From CAZGUH01 sp964529005 (GTDB taxonomy: Bacteria; Actinomycetota; Acidimicrobiia; Acidimicrobiales; Ilumatobacteraceae), in the NCBI GenBank assembly GCA_964529005.1, contig CAZGUH010000009.1, forward strand, positions 41,536 to 105,535: DNA of 64,000 nucleotides. Reading direction: 5' to 3'. The notes beneath the pieces were generated by a model that was not told the DNA's origin, ran no database searches, and saw nothing but the letters and a program-made list of their open reading frames with translations. This document shows, piece by piece, positions 17,954-24,973 of this stretch. Position numbers and translations under genes: made by a program. Position 1 is the stretch's first letter, and the number at the start of each line of letters is the position of its first letter.

Positions 17954-18855
17954 CAGAAGTAGCCCTCTTGCTTCTTCTTCTCCATCGAGCTGGACGAATC
18001 GAAGTCGATGACCCTGCCATGCCGCTCACTGGTCGTCGCGAGGAGCATCTCCTGGATGATCCCGACGAGTGTGTCCGCCTCGCTCTCGACTGCTCCGGTG
18101 AGGGGGTAGCAACCGAGGGTGCGAAACCGCACCTTTCTCCGCATCGGCCGCTCGCCCGGCTGCAGGCGCATGCGGTCGTCGTCGACCACGATCAGGGTTC
18201 CATCGCGGTCGACCACCGGTCGTTCGTCGGCGAAGTAGAGCGACGCGATCGGGATCTCCTCGATCAGGATGTATTGCCATACGTCGAGTTCGGTCCAGTT
18301 GGACAGTGGGAACACACGAATGCTCTCGCCGGGACGATGTCGCACGTTGTACGTCCGCCAGAGCTCCGGGCGCTGACGGCGTGGGTCCCAACGGTGGTGT
18401 GCCGAGCGCAACGAGAAGATGCGTTCCTTGGCGCGGGAGCGCTCTTCGTCCCGCCGTGCTCCGCCGAGCGCGACGTCGAACTTCCACTGGTCCAGCGCCT
18501 GCTTCAGACCCTGCGTCTTCCACAGTTCCGTGTGCAACGCGGATCCGTGGTCGAAGGGGTTGATGCCACGCTCGAGGCAGTCCGGATTCTGATGCACCAG
18601 GAGCTCCATCCCACACGAGGCCGCCATCCGATCGCGCAGCTCGTACATCGCTCGAAACTTCCATGTCGTGTCCACGTGCAGCAGCGGAAAGGGTGGTGTG
18701 CCGGGCGAGAAGGCCTTCCGGGCAAGATGCAAGAGGACCGAACTGTCCTTTCCCGCCGAGAACAACATCACCGGGCGTTCGGCCTCGGCGACAGCTTCGA
18801 GGATGATGTGGATGGCTTCTGCCTCGAGGCGCTGCAGGTGCGTCAGCCGCTGCAT
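17953..18855 (-). CDS. cysD: Sulfate adenylyltransferase subunit 2
   Basis: A 300-residue PP-loop ATP pyrophosphatase with SAGKDSS (33-39), the LLHVDTTWKF strand, GGARRDEERSRAKERIFS and the C-terminal SSSSMEKKKQEGYF typical of CysD. With CysN it converts sulfate and ATP to APS. The ATG at 18855 lies inside the end of cysQ (13-nt overlap) with GGAG just upstream. Its stop overlaps the cysNC start. The order cysQ-cysD-cysNC makes a compact unit that can synthesise PAPS and dispose of PAP. Confidence 0.95.
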   Translation of the reverse strand: MQRLTHLQRLEAEAIHIILEAVAEAERPVMLFSAGKDSSVLLHLARKAFSPGTPPFPLLHVDTTWKFRAMYELRDRMAASCGMELLVHQNPDCLERGINPFDHGSALHTELWKTQGLKQALDQWKFDVALGGARRDEERSRAKERIFSLRSAHHRWDPRRQRPELWRTYNVRHRPGESIRVFPLSNWTELDVWQYILIEEIPIASLYFADERPVVDRDGTLIVVDDDRMRLQPGERPMRRKVRFRTLGCYPLTGAVESEADTLVGIIQEMLLATTSERHGRVIDFDSSSSMEKKKQEGYF

Positions 18856-19595
18856 GACTCCACCGACGTCCGAAGCGCCAACACAGTGTCCGCGAGTTCC
18901 GGTCGACAGATCAGCAGGTCAGGCAGCCACAGGCTCGGTTGGTTGTATCGCAGCGGTGATCCGTCGAGCCTCGACACGTGCAGACCGGCGGCGGCCGCGA
19001 CGGCCACCGGCGCCGCGGAATCCCACTCGTATTGTCCGCCCGAATGCGCGTACACCTCCGCGTCGCCCATGACGACCGCCATCGCCTTCGCCCCGGCCGA
19101 CCCCATCGGCACGAGCTCGGCGCTCAGACGGCGCGCCAGCTCCGTCGCCTCGGCGGCCGGGCGGGTTCGACTGACGACGAGCCGCGGAGCGCCCGCGTGC
19201 AACGGCGGGAGAACAGGCGCAGGGACGGTGCCGAACGTGAGACCGCGGGCTGGCAGTGCCACGGCGCCGGCGACGAGTTCGCCATCTGCAACGAACGCGA
19301 CATGCACCGCCCAGTCGTCACGCGGTGGCTCCGAGAACTCTTGCGTGCCGTCGAGAGGATCGACGATCCACACCCGTCGATGGTCGATACGGCGGTCATC
19401 GTCCGCTGCCTCCTCGGACACGATGGCGTCGTCCGGGAACCGCCGGGCGATCCGGGCCACGATCAGGTCGTGGGCGAGCTTGTCTCCTGCCGTCCTGAGC
19501 TCCGAACCGCGTCCGCCCGCGGCGCGAAGGTCGACGAGCATCGTGCCCGCGTCGACCGCGATGGCTCGCGCCGCACGCGCCTCGTTCTCGAACAT
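18843..19595 (-). CDS. cysQ: 3'(2'),5'-bisphosphate nucleotidase (PAP phosphatase), IMPase superfamily
   Basis: About 250 residues of the Mg2+-dependent inositol monophosphatase superfamily, with metal motifs Glu61-Glu62, DPLDGTQEF (79-87) and WDSAAPVAV near the C-terminus. CysQ-type enzymes hydrolyse PAP, the by-product inhibitor of PAPS-using sulfotransferases and reductases. The frame is open to 19628, but the ATG at 19595 follows GGAGGAGCGC and fits the family N-terminus. It overlaps cysD by 13 nt. Being cotranscribed with PAPS synthesis genes, PAP recycling is the most natural role. An inositol phosphatase role is the main alternative. Confidence 0.88.
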   Translation of the reverse strand: MFENEARAARAIAVDAGTMLVDLRAAGGRGSELRTAGDKLAHDLIVARIARRFPDDAIVSEEAADDDRRIDHRRVWIVDPLDGTQEFSEPPRDDWAVHVAFVADGELVAGAVALPARGLTFGTVPAPVLPPLHAGAPRLVVSRTRPAAEATELARRLSAELVPMGSAGAKAMAVVMGDAEVYAHSGGQYEWDSAAPVAVAAAAGLHVSRLDGSPLRYNQPSLWLPDLLICRPELADTVLALRTSVESCSG

Positions 19596-19643
19596 CGATA
19601 GCGCTCCTCCACATCGTCCGCCGACCATGCCGACGAACGCCGA

Positions 19644-20795
19644 TCATCGACCGAAGGCTGTGTTGAACTCCTCGATCGCTGCCTCCACCTCGTCAGCGGT
19701 CATGGTGCCCAGGTTCGGTCGGAGGTCGTCCGGTGTCGCGCCACCATCGCCGAGATCGATCATGGGAACGAGGCCCTCTCGGCCCTTCTCGACGAATGCC
19801 CGCGATCCCTCCATCGTGACGAGGAAGTTGGCGAGCACCTGTGCGGCGTTCGGGTGCTTGGCCCAAGCTGGCTGGGAGACCACGAACGGAGCGGCATAGA
19901 TCGGGTGGTCCTGAGGCAGCGCGAACTCGATCGGCGCGCCCGTCTCCTCGGCGATGGCGAAGTTGACGGAGGCGTACATCACCGCGGCGATCTCGCCGGC
20001 GGTCAACGCCGCGAGCATCGGCGGAGTGGCGGGATAGAAGACCAGATCCTGTTCGGCGAGCTTGCCGAGGAAGTCCTCGCCGCCGACCTCCTTCAGATAG
20101 CTCACGAACGGCGCGTACGGTGAACTCGGCTCGACCATCCCGATCCTCCCCTTCAAGGCAGGATCCAACAGGCCCTCGACACCGGTGATGGGCTGGGAGA
20201 CCTCGCTCGGATTCCACGCCAGGGCGACGGTCGCGAAGCCGTGGATGAAGGCCTTGCCGTCCAGAAGCCGCCACTTCGCGTCGAGTGCGGCGATGTCCGG
20301 ACCAGCGAAGTCGACCAGGCGTGTGGGATCTTCGCCGAGATTGCGGTTCTCCCACACCGTGTCGTTGTGCATGTAGAGGTCGGCGCCCGCCTGCCCAGAC
20401 TCCCGCTCGACGTCGAGCTTCGGTTCCGCCTCGACGGACGTGAGTCGAACGAACGTCATGTCGATCTCGGGATACGCCTGCTCGAAGGCCTTCTCGACGG
20501 CGGCCAACTGGTCCGGCGTTGCCGATCCGTACAGCGTGACCTCACCCTCGGCATTGGCCGCGTCCACGATCGCCTGCCACTCGGCGTCCGCAGCCATATC
20601 GCCGCCAGTGGTGGCCGGCGACTGAGCGGTCGACGTCGGAACAGACGACGAGGGCGCATCCGTCGCGCTCGGACTCGCTGGCGCCGCGGCGGAAGTGGTC
20701 GGGGCGTCGCTGTCGGCGTCATCGTCGCCACACCCCGCGATGACGGCGCCCAAGAGGGCGAAGAGCGATGCGACTGAGACAACACGGCCGTGCAT
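19644..20795 (-). CDS. ABC transporter extracellular substrate-binding lipoprotein
   Basis: A 383-residue exported protein. It has a short signal peptide with lipobox VIAGC (Cys22), a low-complexity Ser/Thr/Pro/Ala linker (about 25-65), then a type II periplasmic-binding fold (EWQAIVDAANAEGEVTLYGS) as in iron, thiamine and phosphonate binding proteins. The ATG at 20795 has GGAG 8 nt upstream; the much longer open frame upstream has no family resemblance. It precedes cysQ by 48 bp and is separated from its likely ATPase and permease by the three cys genes. Tyr residues of iron-binding homologues cannot be assigned by eye, so the ligand remains open. Confidence 0.86.
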   Translation of the reverse strand: MHGRVVSVASLFALLGAVIAGCGDDDADSDAPTTSAAAPASPSATDAPSSSVPTSTAQSPATTGGDMAADAEWQAIVDAANAEGEVTLYGSATPDQLAAVEKAFEQAYPEIDMTFVRLTSVEAEPKLDVERESGQAGADLYMHNDTVWENRNLGEDPTRLVDFAGPDIAALDAKWRLLDGKAFIHGFATVALAWNPSEVSQPITGVEGLLDPALKGRIGMVEPSSPYAPFVSYLKEVGGEDFLGKLAEQDLVFYPATPPMLAALTAGEIAAVMYASVNFAIAEETGAPIEFALPQDHPIYAAPFVVSQPAWAKHPNAAQVLANFLVTMEGSRAFVEKGREGLVPMIDLGDGGATPDDLRPNLGTMTADEVEAAIEEFNTAFGR

Positions 20796-20902
20796 GTAGT
20801 GACTCCTCGACAGGTCAGGGTGCATCGAGGGCAGGTTCGCAGGGCGTGCTACGGCTCCGGCAGAACCGAAGCCAAGGACACCTCCCCCGGCCCCCAATTC
20901 AT

Positions 20903-20916
20903 GGCAATGATATGCC
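20903..20916 (-). promoter_or_regulatory. Promoter element CAATGATA upstream of the binding-protein gene
   Basis: GGCAATGATATGCC is an imperfect palindrome (GGCA/TGCC arms) containing CAATGATA, the octamer also found at 15973. Read leftward it supplies TATCAT as a -10 candidate about 110 nt before the ATG. Confidence 0.5.
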
Positions 20917-20944
20917 CGGTCTTCGGCACCGTCAAGAGACGCGT

Positions 20945-22087
20945 TCAGAAGTAGGACCGGTAGCGATCGACGTACGCGCCGAACATCTCGTGCACCGCAG
21001 GTGTCGTGAGCCCGTAGTCCTCCAAGCGATAGAAGGTGCTCTCCTGCTTCTCCTGCGGATGCGAACGCTCCCATGCCGCGATCTGATGCGCTGCCTGCTC
21101 GCCGAACGGAACACCGCTGAACTCGTAGATCCCACGGGCCACCCGCCCGGCGTCTGCGACCACGTCTCGATAGGCAACGTCGGCGACTCGGCGGCCGTCC
21201 GGACCGTCGACGAAGGCGAGAAAGCGCTCCATCGCGACGGTCTGGTTCCGAAGCCACATGTCGCGAGCCGCAGCGCGTGCGACGACCTGACCTCTGATCT
21301 CGAGCGCGTTCTCCACCAAACGCAGCAACGACGCGATGCTGGTGGCCGGATCTCGATGGGGCATCACCAAGGTCGCATCGGGAAACGTCTCGATCAAGGC
21401 TGGAAGCGCGAGCAGGTGCGCTGGAGCCTTGAGCAGCCACCGCCGCGTCGATCTCGGTTGATGCTGCCACTGCACGAACTGCAGCTGGCGGCGCAGATAC
21501 TGGTACTCCGGTCGGCGGTCCGCCCCGAGAGCCCACTCCTGGAACTCCGGGACGAAGCGTTCGGGACGCTGGAGCAGGAACGAACGGCGAAGAAGGATCG
21601 TCTCCATCTCCGGCTCGTCCACACGAACGGTGTGGAAGCGGAAGACCTTCGTCATCTCCTCGGCAAGAGGCCGGGCGAGCTCGATCCGCGGATCGGGCGC
21701 TCCAGGCGCCGAACCCTCGACCGGGAACAGGTGAGCCGCCTGCCAGAACAAGAGCGTGTTCCACCCAGGGTCGCTTCCCAGCAGTCCGAACAGCTTCGAC
21801 GTACCGGTTCGCTGACGTCCGATGATGATCACCGGCGCATGGATCCTCTCGTCCGCGATCTCCGGATGACGGGCGAAGTACGCCTGCATCCGCAGACGGT
21901 CCGTGAGTGCGGTCAGCAGTGCGCTGTGTTCGCGCGCGAGCGCAGATTCACGATCCACGAATGTGGCATGGTTCAACGCGTCGACGAGGCGCTCGAGCGG
22001 CTCGATGAACAGGTCGTCACCGAAGTCGTCCAAGCCTGTCGCCTGCGTCGCGGCCTCAAGCAGTTCGTTGCTCGATAGGTCAGACAC
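20945..22087 (-). CDS. PAPS-dependent sulfotransferase family protein
   Basis: About 380 residues. The 5'-phosphosulfate-binding loop is IIIGRQRTGTSKL (Gly90 to Ser97). The 3'-phosphate-binding region is LLKAPAHLLALPALIETFP followed by PHRDPATS (about 220-250). These are features of the large bacterial sulfotransferase family that sulfonates small hydroxyl compounds or carbohydrates. The frame is open to 22141, but the GTG at 22087 is preceded by GGAAG and GAGGAG and matches the family start. It lies 72 bp after the DUF1214 gene and 150 bp before the binding protein and cys genes, which could provide its donor PAPS and remove PAP. The acceptor is unknown. Confidence 0.87.
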   Translation of the reverse strand: MSDLSSNELLEAATQATGLDDFGDDLFIEPLERLVDALNHATFVDRESALAREHSALLTALTDRLRMQAYFARHPEIADERIHAPVIIIGRQRTGTSKLFGLLGSDPGWNTLLFWQAAHLFPVEGSAPGAPDPRIELARPLAEEMTKVFRFHTVRVDEPEMETILLRRSFLLQRPERFVPEFQEWALGADRRPEYQYLRRQLQFVQWQHQPRSTRRWLLKAPAHLLALPALIETFPDATLVMPHRDPATSIASLLRLVENALEIRGQVVARAAARDMWLRNQTVAMERFLAFVDGPDGRRVADVAYRDVVADAGRVARGIYEFSGVPFGEQAAHQIAAWERSHPQEKQESTFYRLEDYGLTTPAVHEMFGAYVDRYRSYF

Positions 22088-22159
22088 CGTCTTCCGTTCT
22101 CCTCGTATGTCCCTGCAGCATGTTGGGGGAATCGCCGACATGCGCTCGCGCGCGGGTCG

Positions 22160-23308
22160 CTACCGCCGTCTTGTCGCAAAGTGAGCGCGTCTCCGCGCGA
22201 TCTCTCGTGCACGGTGCCCGGGGCTCACGACGTTCCAACCGATCGTCGAGCGCAACTCGTCCAGTGAGACTGCACGTGCATCGACACTTGGTTCCCGATC
22301 GCACCAGAGCCACCGAACGACGACGACTCCTCGCTGGTAACCGGTGGTATCGAGCCAGTTCGCACAGCCGATGTCATCCGGGCCGACAACGATCCGAGCG
22401 GAGCCGTCTGCCTCGATGTGCACGTCCGATCCCATCAAGCTCGTGGACCTGTTGATCAGATCGGGGTTCGAGTACCAGGGACTCGTCAGCCATTGGAGGC
22501 ACCAGGAGCGAGCGCCCGATGGGCTCGTCGTGATGACCAAAGCCGTTTCGGGTTCGAGCGCGAACGTGCCGTACGAGAACCAGGTATGACGGCTGCCAGC
22601 CGACTGCCGGGCAGGCCGGCTGAATCGATTCGGTTCCGTCGGGGCCAAGCGTCGCACGGCGAGGTGACGACGCAGATAGTCACGAGCGAGGTCCAGCGTC
22701 TGGTCGAGCGACGCGCAGAACATGGACGGATCGGGCCTGGGCGGTGCTTCTGTCTCGCTACCGACTCGGACGATCTCGAATCGTCCCGGCGTATGCGTGA
22801 GCCAATCGTCGAAGTACTCGCGGATCAGCACGTAGCCGGCATCAGGCGGCAGCCGAAGCCAGTTCCCGGCGTGGCGGAACGGGCTGAGGATTACCTCGAA
22901 CGTTCCATCGTTGTCGATCTGGAGCTGATCTCGTCCCACGTCACCACAGTCCGATCGATCGCCCGCGGGTCCATTCGGGCGATGCGGGTGAACAGAGATG
23001 TTGATGTCACGGACGGACGCGATGTTGCCCGTCACCCGATAGGTGAGATGTCCAGCGATCGGTGCGTACCAATAGTCAGCGATCTCTGGCGTTTCCTTGA
23101 TCTGGCTGAATCGAGGAAACTCGGCGTCGCCGCCTTCGACGCTGGCACGCGTGGCGTCGACGACCAACGAGGCCAACTTGCGGAGGGCCGTGACCTGCTC
23201 GAGGTCATCCGCGACGCATTCGACCAGCTCGACGCCCAAACGGTTCAAGCCGTCGCAGAACGCCTGCCAGGCTGCGAGCGGCGTCCGAGCCTCAGTTGTG
23301 TTCCCCAT
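22160..23308 (-). CDS. DUF1214-like protein of unknown function
   Basis: About 382 residues with the pattern of DUF1214 proteins: DINISVHPH, DGTFEVILSP, NWLRLPPDAGYVLIREYFDDW, then near the C-terminus CANWLDTTGYQRGVVVVRW. No signal peptide or membrane segment is evident. Homologues are frequent in Acidimicrobiia and mycobacteria beside lipid, steroid or sulfotransferase genes, but the biochemical role is not established. The ATG at 23308 has AGGA 8 nt upstream; ATG 23329 is an alternative. It is the first gene of a leftward unit whose next gene is the sulfotransferase, and has an AT-rich promoter at 23423-23441. Confidence 0.7.
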   Translation of the reverse strand: MGNTTEARTPLAAWQAFCDGLNRLGVELVECVADDLEQVTALRKLASLVVDATRASVEGGDAEFPRFSQIKETPEIADYWYAPIAGHLTYRVTGNIASVRDINISVHPHRPNGPAGDRSDCGDVGRDQLQIDNDGTFEVILSPFRHAGNWLRLPPDAGYVLIREYFDDWLTHTPGRFEIVRVGSETEAPPRPDPSMFCASLDQTLDLARDYLRRHLAVRRLAPTEPNRFSRPARQSAGSRHTWFSYGTFALEPETALVITTSPSGARSWCLQWLTSPWYSNPDLINRSTSLMGSDVHIEADGSARIVVGPDDIGCANWLDTTGYQRGVVVVRWLWCDREPSVDARAVSLDELRSTIGWNVVSPGHRAREIARRRAHFATRRR

Positions 23309-23422
23309 GGGCGTCGTCCTGTCCGGCATCGACCGGCCTCGATGCGATCCCCTCGTCCGCGTGGGGCACAGTGGGCTCCGAGCCTTCGACAGCACACTGC
23401 GGTCCCCCTCGACCGAACATCA

Positions 23423-23441
23423 TAATCATGATCATTCTATA
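23423..23441 (-). promoter_or_regulatory. AT-rich promoter/operator with palindrome ATGATCAT
   Basis: The octamer ATGATCAT lies at 23428-23435 within a 20-bp AT-rich run. Read leftward, TATAGA/TAGAAT offers a -10 box, about 110 nt before the DUF1214 start. It shares its octamer with 1750 and 8061. Confidence 0.5.
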
Positions 23442-23507
23442 GCGCCTCCATCGGCTGACGCCATCATGCCTATCGGGATTCACACCGCGCACGAGCCCGC
23501 ACAATCT

Positions 23508-23520
23508 GTGGTAATGTTAC
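23508..23520 (+). promoter_or_regulatory. GTGGTAAT element upstream of rightward SDR
   Basis: GTGGTAAT followed by GTTAC. The core GTAATGTTAC (23511-23520) has GTAA/TTAC inverted arms. The first eight bases match those at 12104-12111 before the rightward crotonase. It may be a regulator site or an extended promoter. Confidence 0.45.
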
Positions 23521-23591
23521 ACCTCGTCTAGATGGACCTCGGTCGACCGTAGGGCGGCGCCGAGACCAGAACCACAGGAGGGGCCAGCTCA

Positions 23592-24428
23592 ATGCTGAAG
23601 AGCTTCAGCGGTCGTGTCGCGGTGGTCACGGGGGCAGCCAACGGAATCGGTCTCGCGCTGTCACGCCAGCTCGCCGCGGAGGGGATGCAGGTCGTCCTCG
23701 TCGACATCGATCGCGGTGCGCTGGACCAGGCGGTCACATCCATCGGCGGGACGGCGACCGCAGAGGTCGTGAACGTCGCCGACCGCGACGCCGTCGAACG
23801 ACTTGCCGACCGAACGTTCGAGCGATTCGGCGCCGTGCATCTGCTCTGCAACAACGCGGGCCTGACCTGCAAGGGCCGAATTTGGGACTTCAGCGCCGAC
23901 GATTGGGACCGGATCCTCGGCGTCAACCTCCGTGCCGTCATCAATGGCGTCGGCGCGTTCTTGCCTCGCATGCTCGGCGAGGACGAAGGACACGTCGTCA
24001 ACACCGGGTCCGTGGCGTCGATCGTGACGTGGGGCGAAGCGACTCCGTACGCGACGACGAAGAAGGCGGTCCTAGGCCTGTCGGAAGGCCTGTGGCACGA
24101 GTTGCGAGCCGTGGGATCGAAGATCGGCGTCAGCGTGCTGATGCCGGCACGAGTCGACACCGCGATCCGTGCGCACTCCCGAGCCTCCGGGATGCCGTGG
24201 GTGGTCAACAACGAGGCCGCAGGAGGAGGCATCGGCCAAGCGATCTCACCCGAGGAGGCAGCCGCCGTCGTCATCCAGGCAGTACGCACGGATACCTTCT
24301 ATGCGTTGACACACCCGACCGCAGAGTGGCTCGACACGTTCCGCGCATACTTCGACTCCGTGCTCGACTTGGCGGCGCCGTCGACGGTACGGCCGGAGAT
24401 CTTCGCTCGGAGTCCGGAGACGGCATGA
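23592..24428 (+). CDS. Short-chain dehydrogenase/reductase
   Basis: A 278-residue classical SDR with the cofactor loop TGAANGIG (14-21), the acidic VDID after strand 2 that suggests NAD(H), NNAG, and the Ser plus YATTK catalytic pattern. The C-terminal third (THPTAEWLDTFRAYFDSVL) resembles actinobacterial SDRs of unknown alcohol or ketone substrate. The ATG is preceded by a strong AGGAGGGG site. It starts a short rightward unit followed 63 bp later by a small alpha/beta-barrel protein. Confidence 0.85.
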   Translation: MLKSFSGRVAVVTGAANGIGLALSRQLAAEGMQVVLVDIDRGALDQAVTSIGGTATAEVVNVADRDAVERLADRTFERFGAVHLLCNNAGLTCKGRIWDFSADDWDRILGVNLRAVINGVGAFLPRMLGEDEGHVVNTGSVASIVTWGEATPYATTKKAVLGLSEGLWHELRAVGSKIGVSVLMPARVDTAIRAHSRASGMPWVVNNEAAGGGIGQAISPEEAAAVVIQAVRTDTFYALTHPTAEWLDTFRAYFDSVLDLAAPSTVRPEIFARSPETA

Positions 24429-24491
24429 CCTCATCCCTCGAGAACTGCGAACGGGATCGACACCACTCCGCTCCGGGGATGGGCGCCTGAC

Positions 24492-24917
24492 ATGCGCGCC
24501 GTGTTCGTGATGTTCAGCAACCCCCGCTCGGCGGCGGACGACGATGCCTACAACGAGTGGTACGAGCAGACGCACATCCCCGCCGTGCTGGAGCTCGACG
24601 GTTTCATGCGGGCCACCCGCTGGCGCCTGTCGTCGGCTTGGCCGCCCTCCGGTGCGCTCGGCGACCACCAGTACCTGACGATGTACGAACTCGACACCGA
24701 CGACGTGCCCGCTGCCCTGGACGGCGTCAAGCGCGCAGTCGCGGCCGGTCGGTTGGGCAACAGCGCGGACGTCCTCGCGCCGGGAGCGAGAAGCGCCGTG
24801 TTCGAACAGCTCTCGGTGATCGAGTCTCGTGGCGTCGTGCAGGGTTCCGGCGTCGACCACGACGCAGGAGCGATCAAGGACGCGGCGGACTCGTCTCGAC
24901 CGACCACAGATTCGTAG
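24492..24917 (+). CDS. Small dimeric alpha/beta-barrel (EthD/DUF4286-like) protein
   Basis: A 141-residue protein whose first 105 residues look like a ferredoxin-fold dimeric alpha/beta barrel: a beta strand (MRAVFVMFSNP), the helix start DAYNEWYEQTHIPAVLELDGF, and YLTMYELDTDD. The last 35 residues are polar and probably disordered. Similar short proteins accompany ring-modifying enzymes and may be monooxygenases, isomerases or lyases, but many are uncharacterised. It follows the SDR and converges with the acyl-CoA ligase. Confidence 0.6.
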   Translation: MRAVFVMFSNPRSAADDDAYNEWYEQTHIPAVLELDGFMRATRWRLSSAWPPSGALGDHQYLTMYELDTDDVPAALDGVKRAVAAGRLGNSADVLAPGARSAVFEQLSVIESRGVVQGSGVDHDAGAIKDAADSSRPTTDS

Positions 24918-24973
24918 GGCGGCCCGCGGTCGGCGGAGCCCCCTCGGCATCCGGAGCACCAGGAACGGACGTC

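Noticed and set aside
14714..17962. A 1082-codon rightward open frame across the ABC ATPase and cysNC
   Set aside because: It is antisense to two clearly recognised genes, its translation is Arg/Asp/Val-rich with no family motif, and it arises from the high G+C content.
16001..19595. A standard sulfate-assimilation operon
   Set aside because: Activation genes are present but reductase genes (cysH, cysI) are not, and a sulfotransferase gene is adjacent; assimilation cannot be excluded for the whole genome but is not supported here.
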